From an uncultured Lentisphaeria bacterium (lineage in GTDB: Bacteria > Verrucomicrobiota > Lentisphaeria > Victivallales > Victivallaceae), in contig CASFVA010000025.1 of assembly GCA_949298075.1 (NCBI GenBank), forward strand, positions 1 to 64,000: a stretch of 64,000 bases of DNA. Direction: 5' to 3'. The notes under the pieces were generated by a model that saw only the letters and a program-made list of their open reading frames with translations, was not told the DNA's origin and searched no databases. Below are positions 42,544 to 51,760 of this stretch, piece after piece. Within the stretch, counting starts at the first letter, position 1. Each line of letters begins with the position of its first letter. A program made the translations under genes and the position numbers.

Positions 42544-43431
42544 ATGACTTGCGACGTACTGAATTTCGGCTCGCTGAATCTTGATCGGATATTCAAGGTC
42601 GATCATCTGGTGCGGGCGGGCGAAACGCTGAGCTGCACCGGCTCGGACGCGGTTCCGGGCGGCAAGGGACTCAATCAGTCGATTGCCCTGAGCCGTGCCG
42701 GCCTTAAAGTAGCTCATGCCGGAAAGATCGGCCGGGGCGGAGATGTGCTGCGGCAGTACCTGCAAAAGAATGGAGTGAATGTTGAACTGGTTGTGCAGGA
42801 TGAGTCTCTGCCGGGTGGTGAAGCTTTCATTCAGGTTGACTCCGAGGGGCGCAACTCGATTGTGCTGGAACCGGGAGCAAATTTTGAGATTACTTCAACG
42901 GAAATTGCGGCAGTGGTGGCGGAGATTCCCCGGGATGGCTGGCTGCTGCTGCAGAATGAGATCAATTCCATTCCGGAAATCATGCGGGCGGCGGCCGGAC
43001 GTGGCGCACGCATCGCCATCAATCCGGCGCCATGCAGGGAAAATGTACGCAACTATCCGTTGGAGTTGGCAGAATTTATATTTGTCAATGAAATTGAAGC
43101 TTTCGTACTGACCGGGTGCGATAATCCCGAAACGGCGGCGCAATGCCTGGCTGAACGCTATCCTCACGTTGGCATCATTGTCACGCTTGGATCGGCTGGT
43201 GCTCTTTTCAAGCGTGGCCGAGAGCGGATTTTCCAGCCGGCTCAGAAGGTTAAGGTGGTTGACACAACGGGAGCCGGAGACACTTTCACCGGCTATTTTC
43301 TGGCTGGTATTCACCGTAAACTCACTGTCGAGGGTGCGATGAACGCCGCTGCCCGTGCCGCTGATCTGGCCGTTTCTGAGGCCGGAGCCGCGAATTCAAT
43401 TCCCACCGCGGACCGGGTATTCGGAAAATGA
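42544..43431 (+). CDS. rbsK: Ribokinase (PfkB family)
   Basis: Phosphorylates D-ribose to ribose 5-phosphate; 295 residues, usual for RbsK. The N-terminal FGSLNLDRIFKVDHLVRAGETL and the GGKGLNQSIALSRAG stretch match ribokinase closely, and DTTGAGDTFTGYFLAG holds the catalytic Asp. The ATG at 42544 is preferred because AAAAAGG lies 7 bp upstream; a GTG at 42538 overlaps the hydrolase stop. Context with the nucleoside hydrolase supports ribose salvage from nucleosides. The frameshifted pseudopilin lies 45 bp downstream. Confidence 0.92.
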   Translation: MTCDVLNFGSLNLDRIFKVDHLVRAGETLSCTGSDAVPGGKGLNQSIALSRAGLKVAHAGKIGRGGDVLRQYLQKNGVNVELVVQDESLPGGEAFIQVDSEGRNSIVLEPGANFEITSTEIAAVVAEIPRDGWLLLQNEINSIPEIMRAAAGRGARIAINPAPCRENVRNYPLELAEFIFVNEIEAFVLTGCDNPETAAQCLAERYPHVGIIVTLGSAGALFKRGRERIFQPAQKVKVVDTTGAGDTFTGYFLAGIHRKLTVEGAMNAAARAADLAVSEAGAANSIPTADRVFGK

Positions 43432-43475
43432 TTGACAGAAGTACGAAACTTGTTCAACTGAAAAGGGGGTCTATT

Positions 43476-44200
43476 ATGATAAACAAGCGTTTGTTTACGT
43501 TAATTGAGCTGCTGGTAGTGATTGCGATCATCGCCATCTTGGCGGGAATATTTTGCCGGCGTTGAACAAGGCGCGTGCCCGGGCCCAAACCGCATCCTGC
43601 CTGAATAACATGAAGCAGAACGGATTGGGTTTTGCCCAATATGGTGATGACAATCAGAGTATAGTGCCGTTGGCCTATTATCGGGATTCCGGTTCCGGCC
43701 GTACTTGGCTGAGATTTCTTCGCGGTGAAATCGACAATCATGACTGGAAGCATAAAACCCCGAGTTATATTCAGGGGACGGGGACCGGGGTTTGTCCGTC
43801 AATTCATCCATTCAAATATGGTGAAGATTCCACTGCTGTATACGGAGTGGTATCCACGTCTCCGGGGAATCTGCATGCCGATTATCGCAATACAGCGTAT
43901 TGCAACACCGATTATCTGACTTACCTTTTGCCGGCCAAGGCGAAGGGTCCGTCCCAATGGGTTGTGCTGAGCGACAGTCTCCGCCATTACAACAACTTGT
44001 GGACGATGGGGTGGGTTATGGCGCATAAACCCTCCGGGTCGACAGCTGGAATGTACTTTGTGCACAATGAACGCGCCAATTGGCTTTTTCTCGACGGCCA
44101 TGCCGAATCCTGCGCCGTGACGGATACGAAGCCTATGGAAATTTACCGGATTCAGCAGGTTTTTCTCGGCGAAGATTTGCTGTATGATGTCAATTATTAA
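43476..44200 (+). pseudogene. Pseudopilin (H-x9-DG type) interrupted by a one-base frameshift
   Basis: An ATG at 43476 with AAAGGGGG upstream begins [24 protein letters not shown], the prepilin leader and hydrophobic helix, but the frame ends at a TGA (43563-43565) after 29 codons. The rest of a normal pseudopilin (LPALNKARARAQTASCLNNMKQ through to DVNY, ending 44200) continues in another frame. The two frames join in a run of four T residues (43551-43554); one more T would restore a 242-residue protein. The C-terminal HNERANWLFLDGHAES contains the H-x9-DG box. Either the gene is dead, or this is a sequencing error, or the T run is slipped over by polymerase. The intact homologue is at 51815. 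Confidence 0.8.
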
Positions 44201-44512
44201 TTCGTTCAAATTCTTGTCCGCGACAAAATTGGAATTGCCGGATTTTGTTCTATATACCGCCAGGTTGCCGGGCGGCATCCGGACGTAATGCAATGCCTTT
44301 CACCTGTTGCTCCATTTGTGTGGGCACCAGCCTGGTTTAACTTGCAGGGGCGGCAACTGACGGTTAATCCCAGGCTTTGTGATTTATGACAATTAAAGGC
44401 ATATAGTCTGTGCGCGCCCCGGGGCAGGGGGAATGCGCTGTTCTGTTTCCCGGCAACTGAAGGCTGGTAGCAGCTCCGCCAGTGGTGAAACCTCATGCGA
44501 ATTTCAGCGCAA
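44201..44512. other. Intergenic region between the frameshifted pseudopilin and the RND permease gene
   Basis: 312 bp between convergent genes. I see no gene. A 7 bp stem AGCCTGG (44329-44335) with CCAGGCT (44370-44376) is followed by TTGTGATTT, a poor terminator. The 10-mer CGGCAACTGA occurs at 44351-44360 and 44451-44460, exactly 100 bp apart. Confidence 0.4.
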
Positions 44513-47500
44513 TCAGCCTTTACACTTTGCCGGCCACAATGGCTTCAACCACCTCCGCCAGTGTCTGCGGCGGCGCGGTTTGGCGGTGTCGTGTACAAAG
44601 ATGAAATATAGCGCCGGAATCACATACAGGGTCAGCAGCGAGGCTATCGACAGGCCGCCGACCACGCCCATGCCGCAGCTTGAACGCAACTCCGAACCCA
44701 GACCGGTTCCGAAAGCCATCGGCAGCATACCGGCCACCGAAGCGATGCTGGTCATCACGATGGGACGGAATTTCGATTCCGTGGCCAACAGCATGGCCCG
44801 GTGGGTGGTTTCGCCTTTTCTGACCAGGGCGGCACATTCGTCCATGATCAGAATCGCGTTGTTGACGACAATACCAATCATCATAACTCCGCCCAGCAAT
44901 CCCATCATGGACATGGACATCCCGGCCAGCCACAAGGTGGCGTACATGCCGAGAAAGCCCAGCGGAACCGTAAACATAATCAAAAACGGTCGGGTCCAGG
45001 ATTCCATGATGGCCGCAATCAGCAGGTAGGTGAGCAGGGTGGCCAAAATAATGACATGCACGAATTCTTCGGCGGTTTCATTCATGAATTCCACGTTGCC
45101 GCTCATTCTGACGCCGTACCCCGGCGGCAGCGCATCCTGCGCCATTCTGCCGATGGTGTTTGATACCGTTCCGAGAGCCATTCCCGGCGCGGTATTGGCG
45201 TAAAGCCACATGGTGCGGGCCTTGTCGTAACGATTGATCACCACCGGACGGGAGTCTTCGCGGATTTCAGCGAGTGCTTCCGCACTGAGCGGATTGTTGT
45301 CCTTGATTGCCGGTGCCGCCTGTCGGAGCTGCTCCTCGCCGTATTCCTTGCGGTTTTTCACCCGGATGTCAAAGGTCCGGGCTCCGGTCCGGTAGTCCCC
45401 GACTTCAATCCCATCCAGCGAACCGAGCAGATATTCGTAAAGTTCATTGGCGGAAATACCGAGATTCTGCAGAACCGTCCGGCGGGGGGTGATGTTGATG
45501 TTGGGTTTGCGTTCACGGCGGCTGGAATCGACGTCGCGGGTTATTCCCAGCGTCGGCAGTTTTTCCATGACCTCCATTTCCGCCTGCTCAAGGATGTCGA
45601 GGTCGGGGCCGTTCATCACGCAGCGGATTTCCGCCCCGCTGCCGCCGAACGTGGGCGGAATCGACAGGGTTATACGGCAGTTGTCGAGATAGGAGAGTTC
45701 TTCACGCAACATCGCCTGAAGGTCATCGATGGATTCCTTGCGCTCAAATTTGTCAGTGGTCCTCAGATTGATCTGGCCCAGATAGACCGCTGAACCGACC
45801 TGGCCGCGGGTACTGTCAGAGTCGCCGACTGAAATGGACATGCCGCGGATGAAATCAAATTTTTTGAGGTGATCGGCGGCTTCCTGCATCAATCTGGTAG
45901 TGGTGTCGAGGTTGTAGTTGGTCGGAAATTCAAATTTAATCCGAATCTCGCCCTGATCACAGAACGGCAGAAATGAAAGTCCCACCTGCGGAACAATCCA
46001 CAACGTGGTGGCAATGGCAGCTGCCAGAACCGCGATAATCAGGGAACGGGGATGACGGGCCGTCCACTCAATACTCCGGTTGAATTTCCGGCAAAGCCAG
46101 TCGTAGCCGCGATCCCACGGTACGAACATTTTCTGCAGCAAAGTCTGATTTTTCGCGTTCTCTCCAGTCGCTTTCCGCTTTTTCAGCAATACGCAGACCA
46201 GAATCGGAGTCAGAGTAAAGCTGATGAACAGCGACACCATGGTCGCCCCCACCATAACACCGGCGAACGGAACCATCATGCTGCCGATCCGGGTGGTCAT
46301 CATCATCACCGGCACGAATACCACCACATTGGTCAGAGCGCTCGCCGACACCGCCGCAATTACCTCGCCGGTGCCGCGTTCCGCCGCGGTTTTGATGTTT
46401 TCGCCGCGGTCGATGTGCTTGAAAATGTTTTCAATCACCACAATCGAGTTGGTAACCAGCACCCCCACTGAACACCCCAGCGAGAGCAGCGTCATGATGT
46501 TGAATGAATAATTGAAGTAGGCCATAACGGCAAAAGTCACGATCACCGAGATCGGCATGGAGACCATGACAATGAAAGTTGATCTCGGCTCGTGCAGAAA
46601 CAGAAACAGCAGCACTGCGGTCAGAATAATGCCGGTCATAATGCTGCTCCAGGCGTCGTCGACTGATGCCTGAATGAACGCGCCGGAGTCGGTGAACCAG
46701 ACCAGTTCCATACCGGTCGGCAGTTCGCCGTTGCGCTTCATGGATTCAAAGCGGTCCCGGATGCCGTTGATGACGGCGATGGCGTTTGCTTCGCCTTTCT
46801 TGATGATGCGGAACCTGGCGGCAGGCTGTCCGTTGACGTAGGCTTTGCTGCGGACCTCGCGGCTCATGAACTTAACGTCCGCCACATCGCGCAGGTAGAC
46901 CCGTTTATTCTGGAATTTTCCGATTTCCAGTGCCTTGATTTGTTCAAAATCCTTGAAATCTCCGTCAAACGTGACGTTTTTTTCACCCTTGTCAAACTGG
47001 ATGCGTCCCAAAGGTTCACGCACGTTGTTTTCCCGGAGTTTGCCGACCACGTCGGCAATGGAAAGATTCATGGCCGTGAGCTTTTCCCGGTCGATCAGCA
47101 CATGAATCTGCATTTCATTGGCACCGTAGACCCGGACTTCTCCCACGCCGGGAACCGAAGAAAAGCGGTCGGCAATGACGTCGTCCGCGTAGTCATAAAG
47201 ATCATCCTGGGTACGGTCACCGACCAGAAACGCCTGAACGACGGTGGTGGCGTTGGTGTCGATTTTGCGGATAGTGGGTTCATCGGCTCCATCGGGAAGA
47301 TCCTGGCGGATCCGGTTGATGGCTTCGCGGATGTCTGTTGCCGCAATGTCCACATCGGTGCCCATATTGAATTCCAGCTGGATACGGGCTTCATCCTCCA
47401 TGGATACGCTGGTGATATGTTTGATGCCGTCGAGCGAAGAAACCGCGTCCTCAATCCGCTTGACGACTTCGACTTCAATTTCCGTCGGACTGGCACCGTC

Positions 47501-47653
47501 GTATTCGCAGCGCACCAGCACCGTGGGAATTTCCATTTGCGGAAGCAGGTCGATGCTGATGTCCGGGTAGAGACTTGCCCCGATCATAACCAGCACGATG
47601 ATGAATGCCGTCATGGCAATCGGCCGTTGAACGGACCATTTGCTCAGAAACAT
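44513..47653 (-). CDS. RND efflux permease with altered proton-relay residues
   Basis: A 1046-residue AcrB-type inner-membrane transporter with 12 transmembrane helices and two large periplasmic loops. It follows its adaptor gene by 14 bp in an operon. In AcrB, TM4 carries Asp407-Asp408 in VDDAIVVVEN; here the aligned stretch is VLVTNSIVVIENI with Thr401-Asn402. In TM10 the AcrB Lys940 region KNAILIVEF reads NNAILIMDE here. Therefore both classical proton-relay positions are uncharged. It is probably still an efflux or export pump (antibiotics, lipids or other toxic molecules) but energised differently or by other residues. A TolC-like channel is not present in the window. Confidence 0.93.
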   Translation of the reverse strand: MFLSKWSVQRPIAMTAFIIVLVMIGASLYPDISIDLLPQMEIPTVLVRCEYDGASPTEIEVEVVKRIEDAVSSLDGIKHITSVSMEDEARIQLEFNMGTDVDIAATDIREAINRIRQDLPDGADEPTIRKIDTNATTVVQAFLVGDRTQDDLYDYADDVIADRFSSVPGVGEVRVYGANEMQIHVLIDREKLTAMNLSIADVVGKLRENNVREPLGRIQFDKGEKNVTFDGDFKDFEQIKALEIGKFQNKRVYLRDVADVKFMSREVRSKAYVNGQPAARFRIIKKGEANAIAVINGIRDRFESMKRNGELPTGMELVWFTDSGAFIQASVDDAWSSIMTGIILTAVLLFLFLHEPRSTFIVMVSMPISVIVTFAVMAYFNYSFNIMTLLSLGCSVGVLVTNSIVVIENIFKHIDRGENIKTAAERGTGEVIAAVSASALTNVVVFVPVMMMTTRIGSMMVPFAGVMVGATMVSLFISFTLTPILVCVLLKKRKATGENAKNQTLLQKMFVPWDRGYDWLCRKFNRSIEWTARHPRSLIIAVLAAAIATTLWIVPQVGLSFLPFCDQGEIRIKFEFPTNYNLDTTTRLMQEAADHLKKFDFIRGMSISVGDSDSTRGQVGSAVYLGQINLRTTDKFERKESIDDLQAMLREELSYLDNCRITLSIPPTFGGSGAEIRCVMNGPDLDILEQAEMEVMEKLPTLGITRDVDSSRRERKPNINITPRRTVLQNLGISANELYEYLLGSLDGIEVGDYRTGARTFDIRVKNRKEYGEEQLRQAAPAIKDNNPLSAEALAEIREDSRPVVINRYDKARTMWLYANTAPGMALGTVSNTIGRMAQDALPPGYGVRMSGNVEFMNETAEEFVHVIILATLLTYLLIAAIMESWTRPFLIMFTVPLGFLGMYATLWLAGMSMSMMGLLGGVMMIGIVVNNAILIMDECAALVRKGETTHRAMLLATESKFRPIVMTSIASVAGMLPMAFGTGLGSELRSSCGMGVVGGLSIASLLTLYVIPALYFIFVHDTAKPRRRRHWRRWLKPLWPAKCKG

Positions 47654-47667
47654 GAACTGCCCCTCCG

Positions 47668-48837
47668 TTAATTCTGGGGGTTCGGCCGGAGCAGCGACCC
47701 GTTGTTGACAAAGGTTTGCCCGGTGACGACGAAGCGTTCGGTCAGGATGTCCTGCGCGTTGACGATTTCGCAGTATTTGCCGTCAATGATCCCCCGCTCG
47801 ACGTCGTGGCTTTGGGCCCGCTTCTCCGGAGTAATCGCGTAGACGATGTACCGGTCGTTGGCCCGCAGCAGCAAGGCGTCAGCCGGCAGCCCGTAGGCTT
47901 CCTTTTCTTCGAGAATGAGGTTGAGATCGCACAGGGTTCCGCTGACCAGCGGGATGGATTCCGGAACCAGCACTTTGAGTTTGAAGGTCCGGCTTTCGGG
48001 GTCGATATTCGGAGCCTTATAGGTTACGACTCCTTCACCTTTGACTTCGCCGTCCAGCGCGAATTCAGCCGGGGTCCTGCCCGGTTCGATCAGTCCGTAG
48101 TAGATGGCGCTGATGTAGCAGATTACTTCAAGGGTTTTCTGGTTTTCCAGCTTGAGAATGTTCTGGCCTGTGCTGACGTATTCGTTCTCCTCCACGTATT
48201 TATCCGTAACAATGCAGTCAAAGGGCGCCTTAACCACGGAATCGTCGAGGTTTTTTCTGGCAATCGTCAGATTATCCTCCGCCTGCTTGAGCTGAGCTTC
48301 GGCATTGGCGATGGCGGCCCGGGCGTTTCTGACGTCGGTCTGAGCCTTTTTGTAATTGGTTTCATAAGTTTCAAAATCAGTCCGGCTGGTGGCTTTGGAC
48401 TGCCACAGGGTCAGAAAGCGCTCATAATCCTGGCGGGCCTTGCGTTCGGATATTTCCGCGTTTTCCAGTACAAATCCGGCGCTTTCCAGTTCAGCCTGTT
48501 TGACTTTGATTTCATTTTCCTGAACGGTGACCTGGTTTTTGAGAATCTGCCGGTCGATTCCGAACAGCACGTCCCCTTTTTTACGGGAATCACCCTCGTC
48601 CACCTTCAGCAGCTCAAGCGTTCCGCTGATTTTGGCGGAAATGGTTGCGTACTCCACCGGCCAGACAGTTCCCTGAACAGGTATCTGGCGGCGGAAAGTG
48701 CGTTTTTCCAACGGTGCCAGTGTGACTCGGATTTCCCGTTCCGCAGCCTTATTGCCGTTATCATCCTTGCAGCCGCAAACTCCACAGACCATTCCAGCCA
48801 ACACACAACAGGCCGGCAGCCACCTTGCAAAATTCAT
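47668..48837 (-). CDS. RND efflux periplasmic adaptor, probable lipoprotein
   Basis: A 389-residue membrane fusion protein. The signal peptide ends VCGVCGC with a likely lipidated Cys23. The split lipoyl motif is formed by VWPVEYATISAKISGTLELLKVDEGD and the later DSVVKAPFDCIVTDKYVEENEYVSTGQ; between them is a coiled coil (about residues 105-190). It links the RND permease to an outer-membrane channel. It heads the two-gene pump operon. The tandem TTTTGAC repeats at 48950-48968 lie about 115-130 bp upstream, after the histidine kinase gene. Confidence 0.9.
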   Translation of the reverse strand: MNFARWLPACCVLAGMVCGVCGCKDDNGNKAAEREIRVTLAPLEKRTFRRQIPVQGTVWPVEYATISAKISGTLELLKVDEGDSRKKGDVLFGIDRQILKNQVTVQENEIKVKQAELESAGFVLENAEISERKARQDYERFLTLWQSKATSRTDFETYETNYKKAQTDVRNARAAIANAEAQLKQAEDNLTIARKNLDDSVVKAPFDCIVTDKYVEENEYVSTGQNILKLENQKTLEVICYISAIYYGLIEPGRTPAEFALDGEVKGEGVVTYKAPNIDPESRTFKLKVLVPESIPLVSGTLCDLNLILEEKEAYGLPADALLLRANDRYIVYAITPEKRAQSHDVERGIIDGKYCEIVNAQDILTERFVVTGQTFVNNGSLLRPNPQN

Positions 48838-48949
48838 TAAAATTTGTCCCCGCGTTTTTCAATGATTATCTGATTTTTGAATCGCATCTTCATTCGCCGC
48901 CCAAGCGGCTACATTTTATAAATTAGCATTGAAAAGCCCGGTTACAACG

Positions 48950-48968
48950 ATTTTGACGGAATTTTGAC
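48950..48968 (-). promoter_or_regulatory. Tandem PhoB/OmpR-type box upstream of the efflux operon
   Basis: ATTTTGAC occurs at 48950-48957 and again at 48961-48968, an exact 11 bp period, the spacing at which OmpR/PhoB-family response regulators bind. On the minus strand it reads GTCAAAAT-TCC-GTCAAAAT, similar to half of a PHO box. A TATAAA (48920-48915) lies 30 bp downstream. Confidence 0.5.
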
Positions 48969-48988
48969 AAAATACTGATTTTTGCCCG

Positions 48989-50755
48989 TCAAAGCGGCAG
49001 CCTGAGATGAAACTCCGAACCACGCCCCGCCTCGGAATTGAGTATGACCGTTCCGCGGTGGTACAGCGCAACCCGCTTGACAATGGTCAGTCCGATGCCG
49101 CTGCCGTTTTTTCGGCGATTGCCGGTGGGAACCCGGTAAAAACGGTTAAACACCCGGTCCTGATGTTCAGGCGGAATGCCGCAACCGTAATCTTTGACAA
49201 TCAGATCAATACAATTGAGTTGCAAATTCCGGACCGCCGCCAGTTCTATGCGTTGAGTTCCGCTGTGAATAACCGCGTTGATCACCAGGTTGTCCAGCGC
49301 CTGCTGCAAAAGCTGGACATCACCCCGGAATTCTGCCGAGTCACATTCGGTTATGGCGATTTCAATGCCGGCGGCTTCGGCCGAACTCCGGCAGACCTCC
49401 TCGACGGCACGGAGCAGCGAAAGGGGAAAGACCGGCATGAAATTGTGCAGCTTTACCGGATTTTCCTCATCCAGTGAGGCCAAGGTTAAGAAATTCAGCA
49501 GCAGTGTGTTGAGTCGCTCGGATTGCGAAGCGAGTGTGGCGATGCACCGCTCTTTGTATTCGGCGTTGTCCAGGGCGCCACCGCGTATGGCGTCCACAGC
49601 TCCGACAATGCCGGTCAGAGGAGTTTTCATTTCGTGGGAAATGGCGGCGATGAATTCGCGGTGCGACGCCTCCAGCCGGCTGATTTCTGTGATGTCCGTA
49701 GCTGAGATCAGCAGAAAGCGGTGACCATCCCGCATGAAAGTCGCCGCATTGACCAGCAGAATATATTCCCGGCGGCCGCGCTGGAAATGGATTTTTTCCG
49801 CATGAATGCCTGGATTGTCCGTTCTGACAATGTATTCCCGGAGCTGGGGCGGGCAGTCCGGCGGATTAGTTTCGTCAGCTGTTTTACCCGGAAAAAACAA
49901 TGTTTCAGCGGAGTGGTTCCAGCGTACCACCCGGCCGTCAGCGTCAAGCAGAAGAATAGCTTCGCTCAAAGCGTTCAGCATGGTTTCACGCTCGTTGGTT
50001 CCGTCCCGCAGTGATATGATCTGTTTTTTCAGCTGCTCGGTCAGAGATTGCAGGCAGAGGGCGATTTCCCGGATCAACCCGTGTCTGGGAATATAAACTG
50101 GATTGTCCAGTTCGCCGGCCGCAATCCGGGAGGTGCTGGCAAACAAACGGTTCAACGGCAGTCTGATGCGCTGGAAAAAATAGGCAGTCAGCAATAGTGT
50201 CGCAACAATTCCGATCGCCGCCAGGCTCCAGACCATCCGGCGGGTTTGGCGCATGAGCAGTGTCATGCTGTTGCATTTGGAAGCCATCACCAGCACATAG
50301 TCCTGATTGTTGGCCTTGAAACGTATGGAGTGGTAGATCATGTAGGATTCCAGCGAGCGGTCAAACTTGATCAATACGTTTTCATCATGGTTTTGTTTGA
50401 AAAAACCTTTGATTTCGGGTTCCCGGATGTGTTCGGACAAGTATTGCGGCGCCCCCGGGGTTTCCATTACCGCCCCCCGTCCTCGTGCGATAATTTTGAC
50501 AATCATTGGATTGGAGCCTTTCCCCGAAGCGAGCAGCCGATGCATTTTATCCAGCTGTTTGGACTCCAGAATATCCTGCAGGGCCCGCATCAGCATGGCA
50601 TTATTCTGCCGGGTCTCCTTTTCGACTTCTCCGGCATAGGCATTTTGAAAATCGGAAAATTGGATGTTGAGCAGAATGATTGCCAAAACGATGACTACCA
50701 CGATAATTGCCGGAACAATCAACAGTGAGACATCCCGAAGATCAATGCGATTCAT
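48989..50755 (-). CDS. Membrane sensor histidine kinase (PhoR-like)
   Basis: A 588-residue sensor. TM1 spans residues 10-31 and TM2 about 174-194, enclosing a 140-residue periplasmic sensing domain of no recognised type. A HAMP-like segment (195-245) leads to a PAS domain (about 258-360, LNALSEAILLLDADGRVVRWNHSAE). The dimerisation domain carries His374 in FIAAISHEMKTPLTGIVGA. The ATPase has NLVINAVIHS, KDYGCGIPPEHQDRVFNRFYR and GSGIGLTIVKR. It lies 6 bp downstream of its regulator gene. The PAS-containing layout is that of PhoR, but phosphate sensing cannot be assumed. Confidence 0.93.
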   Translation of the reverse strand: MNRIDLRDVSLLIVPAIIVVVIVLAIILLNIQFSDFQNAYAGEVEKETRQNNAMLMRALQDILESKQLDKMHRLLASGKGSNPMIVKIIARGRGAVMETPGAPQYLSEHIREPEIKGFFKQNHDENVLIKFDRSLESYMIYHSIRFKANNQDYVLVMASKCNSMTLLMRQTRRMVWSLAAIGIVATLLLTAYFFQRIRLPLNRLFASTSRIAAGELDNPVYIPRHGLIREIALCLQSLTEQLKKQIISLRDGTNERETMLNALSEAILLLDADGRVVRWNHSAETLFFPGKTADETNPPDCPPQLREYIVRTDNPGIHAEKIHFQRGRREYILLVNAATFMRDGHRFLLISATDITEISRLEASHREFIAAISHEMKTPLTGIVGAVDAIRGGALDNAEYKERCIATLASQSERLNTLLLNFLTLASLDEENPVKLHNFMPVFPLSLLRAVEEVCRSSAEAAGIEIAITECDSAEFRGDVQLLQQALDNLVINAVIHSGTQRIELAAVRNLQLNCIDLIVKDYGCGIPPEHQDRVFNRFYRVPTGNRRKNGSGIGLTIVKRVALYHRGTVILNSEAGRGSEFHLRLPL

Positions 50756-50761
50756 ACGGTT

Positions 50762-51445
50762 TTACTCTCCTGCGATGCGGTAGCCGACTCCGCGCACGGT
50801 TTCAATGCGGTTGGCCCACTTGCCGAGCTTGCGGCGCAAATTGACCATGTGCATGTCAATGGCCCGTGCCGTGACAGTGTAATTGCCGCCTTTAACTTCG
50901 CGGATAATCTGGTTGCGGGTGAACACCCGACCGGGGTTGGAGGCCAGCAGGGTCAGGGTCTTAAACTCATCCGCCGTTAGCACCAGCGGCAGGTTGTCAA
51001 GCAGGGCACGGTGGGAATCGGTATTTATGGTCAGCTCGCCGAGACGGATTTCCGTCGGCCCCGCCATGGCGGTTTTACGGCGCAGTTGAACGGCAATCCG
51101 GGCAGCCAGGACTTTGCTGCTGTAAGGTTTGGTAATATAATCGTCAGCTCCGATTTCCAACCCCAGAACAATGTCGTTTTCCTCCCCTTTGGCCGTAAGA
51201 ATAATAATTGGAATGTCTGAGAGGGAGGGAGTGTTTTTCAGATTTCGGCAGACGGTCAGACCGTCAATGCCGGGCAACATGATATCGAGCAGAATTAAAT
51301 CAGGATGCAAGCGGGCCGCCAGTTCGAGTCCCTCTTCTCCGCTGGTGGCGCAAAATACCTGCGAGTAGCCATTCATGTTGAGATTCATTTTCGTCATGTC
51401 GCAGATCGAGGCATCGTCTTCGATCATCAGAATTTTCTGGCTCAT
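50762..51445 (-). CDS. Response regulator, OmpR/PhoB family
   Basis: A 227-residue regulator. The receiver domain has the acidic EDD pocket near residues 9-11, phospho-acceptor Asp54 in LILLDIMLPGIDGL, and KPYSSKVLAARI with the conserved Lys. The C-terminal winged helix (about 130-227) includes GRVFTRNQIIREVKGGNYTVTARAIDMHMVNLRRKLG, the recognition helix and wing. A promoter (51531-51559) serves this gene and the kinase gene. A tandem repeat of the right spacing in front of the efflux operon makes that operon a likely target. Confidence 0.95.
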   Translation of the reverse strand: MSQKILMIEDDASICDMTKMNLNMNGYSQVFCATSGEEGLELAARLHPDLILLDIMLPGIDGLTVCRNLKNTPSLSDIPIIILTAKGEENDIVLGLEIGADDYITKPYSSKVLAARIAVQLRRKTAMAGPTEIRLGELTINTDSHRALLDNLPLVLTADEFKTLTLLASNPGRVFTRNQIIREVKGGNYTVTARAIDMHMVNLRRKLGKWANRIETVRGVGYRIAGE

Positions 51446-51530
51446 GATTCGCCGTTTCCCTGTCAGTTGCTGCCGGCAGGCCGGTTTTGCCTGGGGGCGG
51501 AAGCGGGGTTTTTGTTGATTGCTTGTTACA

Positions 51531-51559
51531 AGAATACCGCTTTAAAGCAGATTTGTCAA
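51531..51559 (-). promoter_or_regulatory. Promoter of the two-component operon
   Basis: On the minus strand: -35 TTGACA (51559-51554), 17 bp spacer, -10 TATTCT (51536-51531). The leader to the ATG at 51445 is about 80 nt. Confidence 0.7.
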
Positions 51560-51731
51560 GTCGATGGCTCAATTATTGTACAGAAGATCAGTTTACGAAA
51601 AACGGTGTCCCTCAAATCTGAAATTTCGGGATTAAAGAAGATCACTTGCAGGGGCGCGGTCGGAATTTTCTTGCCGATTCCGGGTGGGGAGCGCATAAAT
51701 TCAGGATGGAACTCTTTTTCAATTTCATTTG

Positions 51732-51760
51732 TTGACATCACATAATCAGAGTGATACATT
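51732..51760 (+). promoter_or_regulatory. Promoter of the intact pseudopilin gene
   Basis: TTGACA (51732-51737), a 17 bp spacer, TACATT (51755-51760). Transcription would start near 51767, about 48 bp before the ATG. Confidence 0.7.

Noticed and set aside
47716-48840. Long plus-strand frame opposite the RND adaptor gene
   Set aside because: Antisense shadow; the adaptor on the minus strand has all family motifs.
51556-51759. Minus-strand open frame of 67 codons
   Set aside because: It lies across two strong promoters, its ends coincide with their elements, and it lacks a ribosome site.
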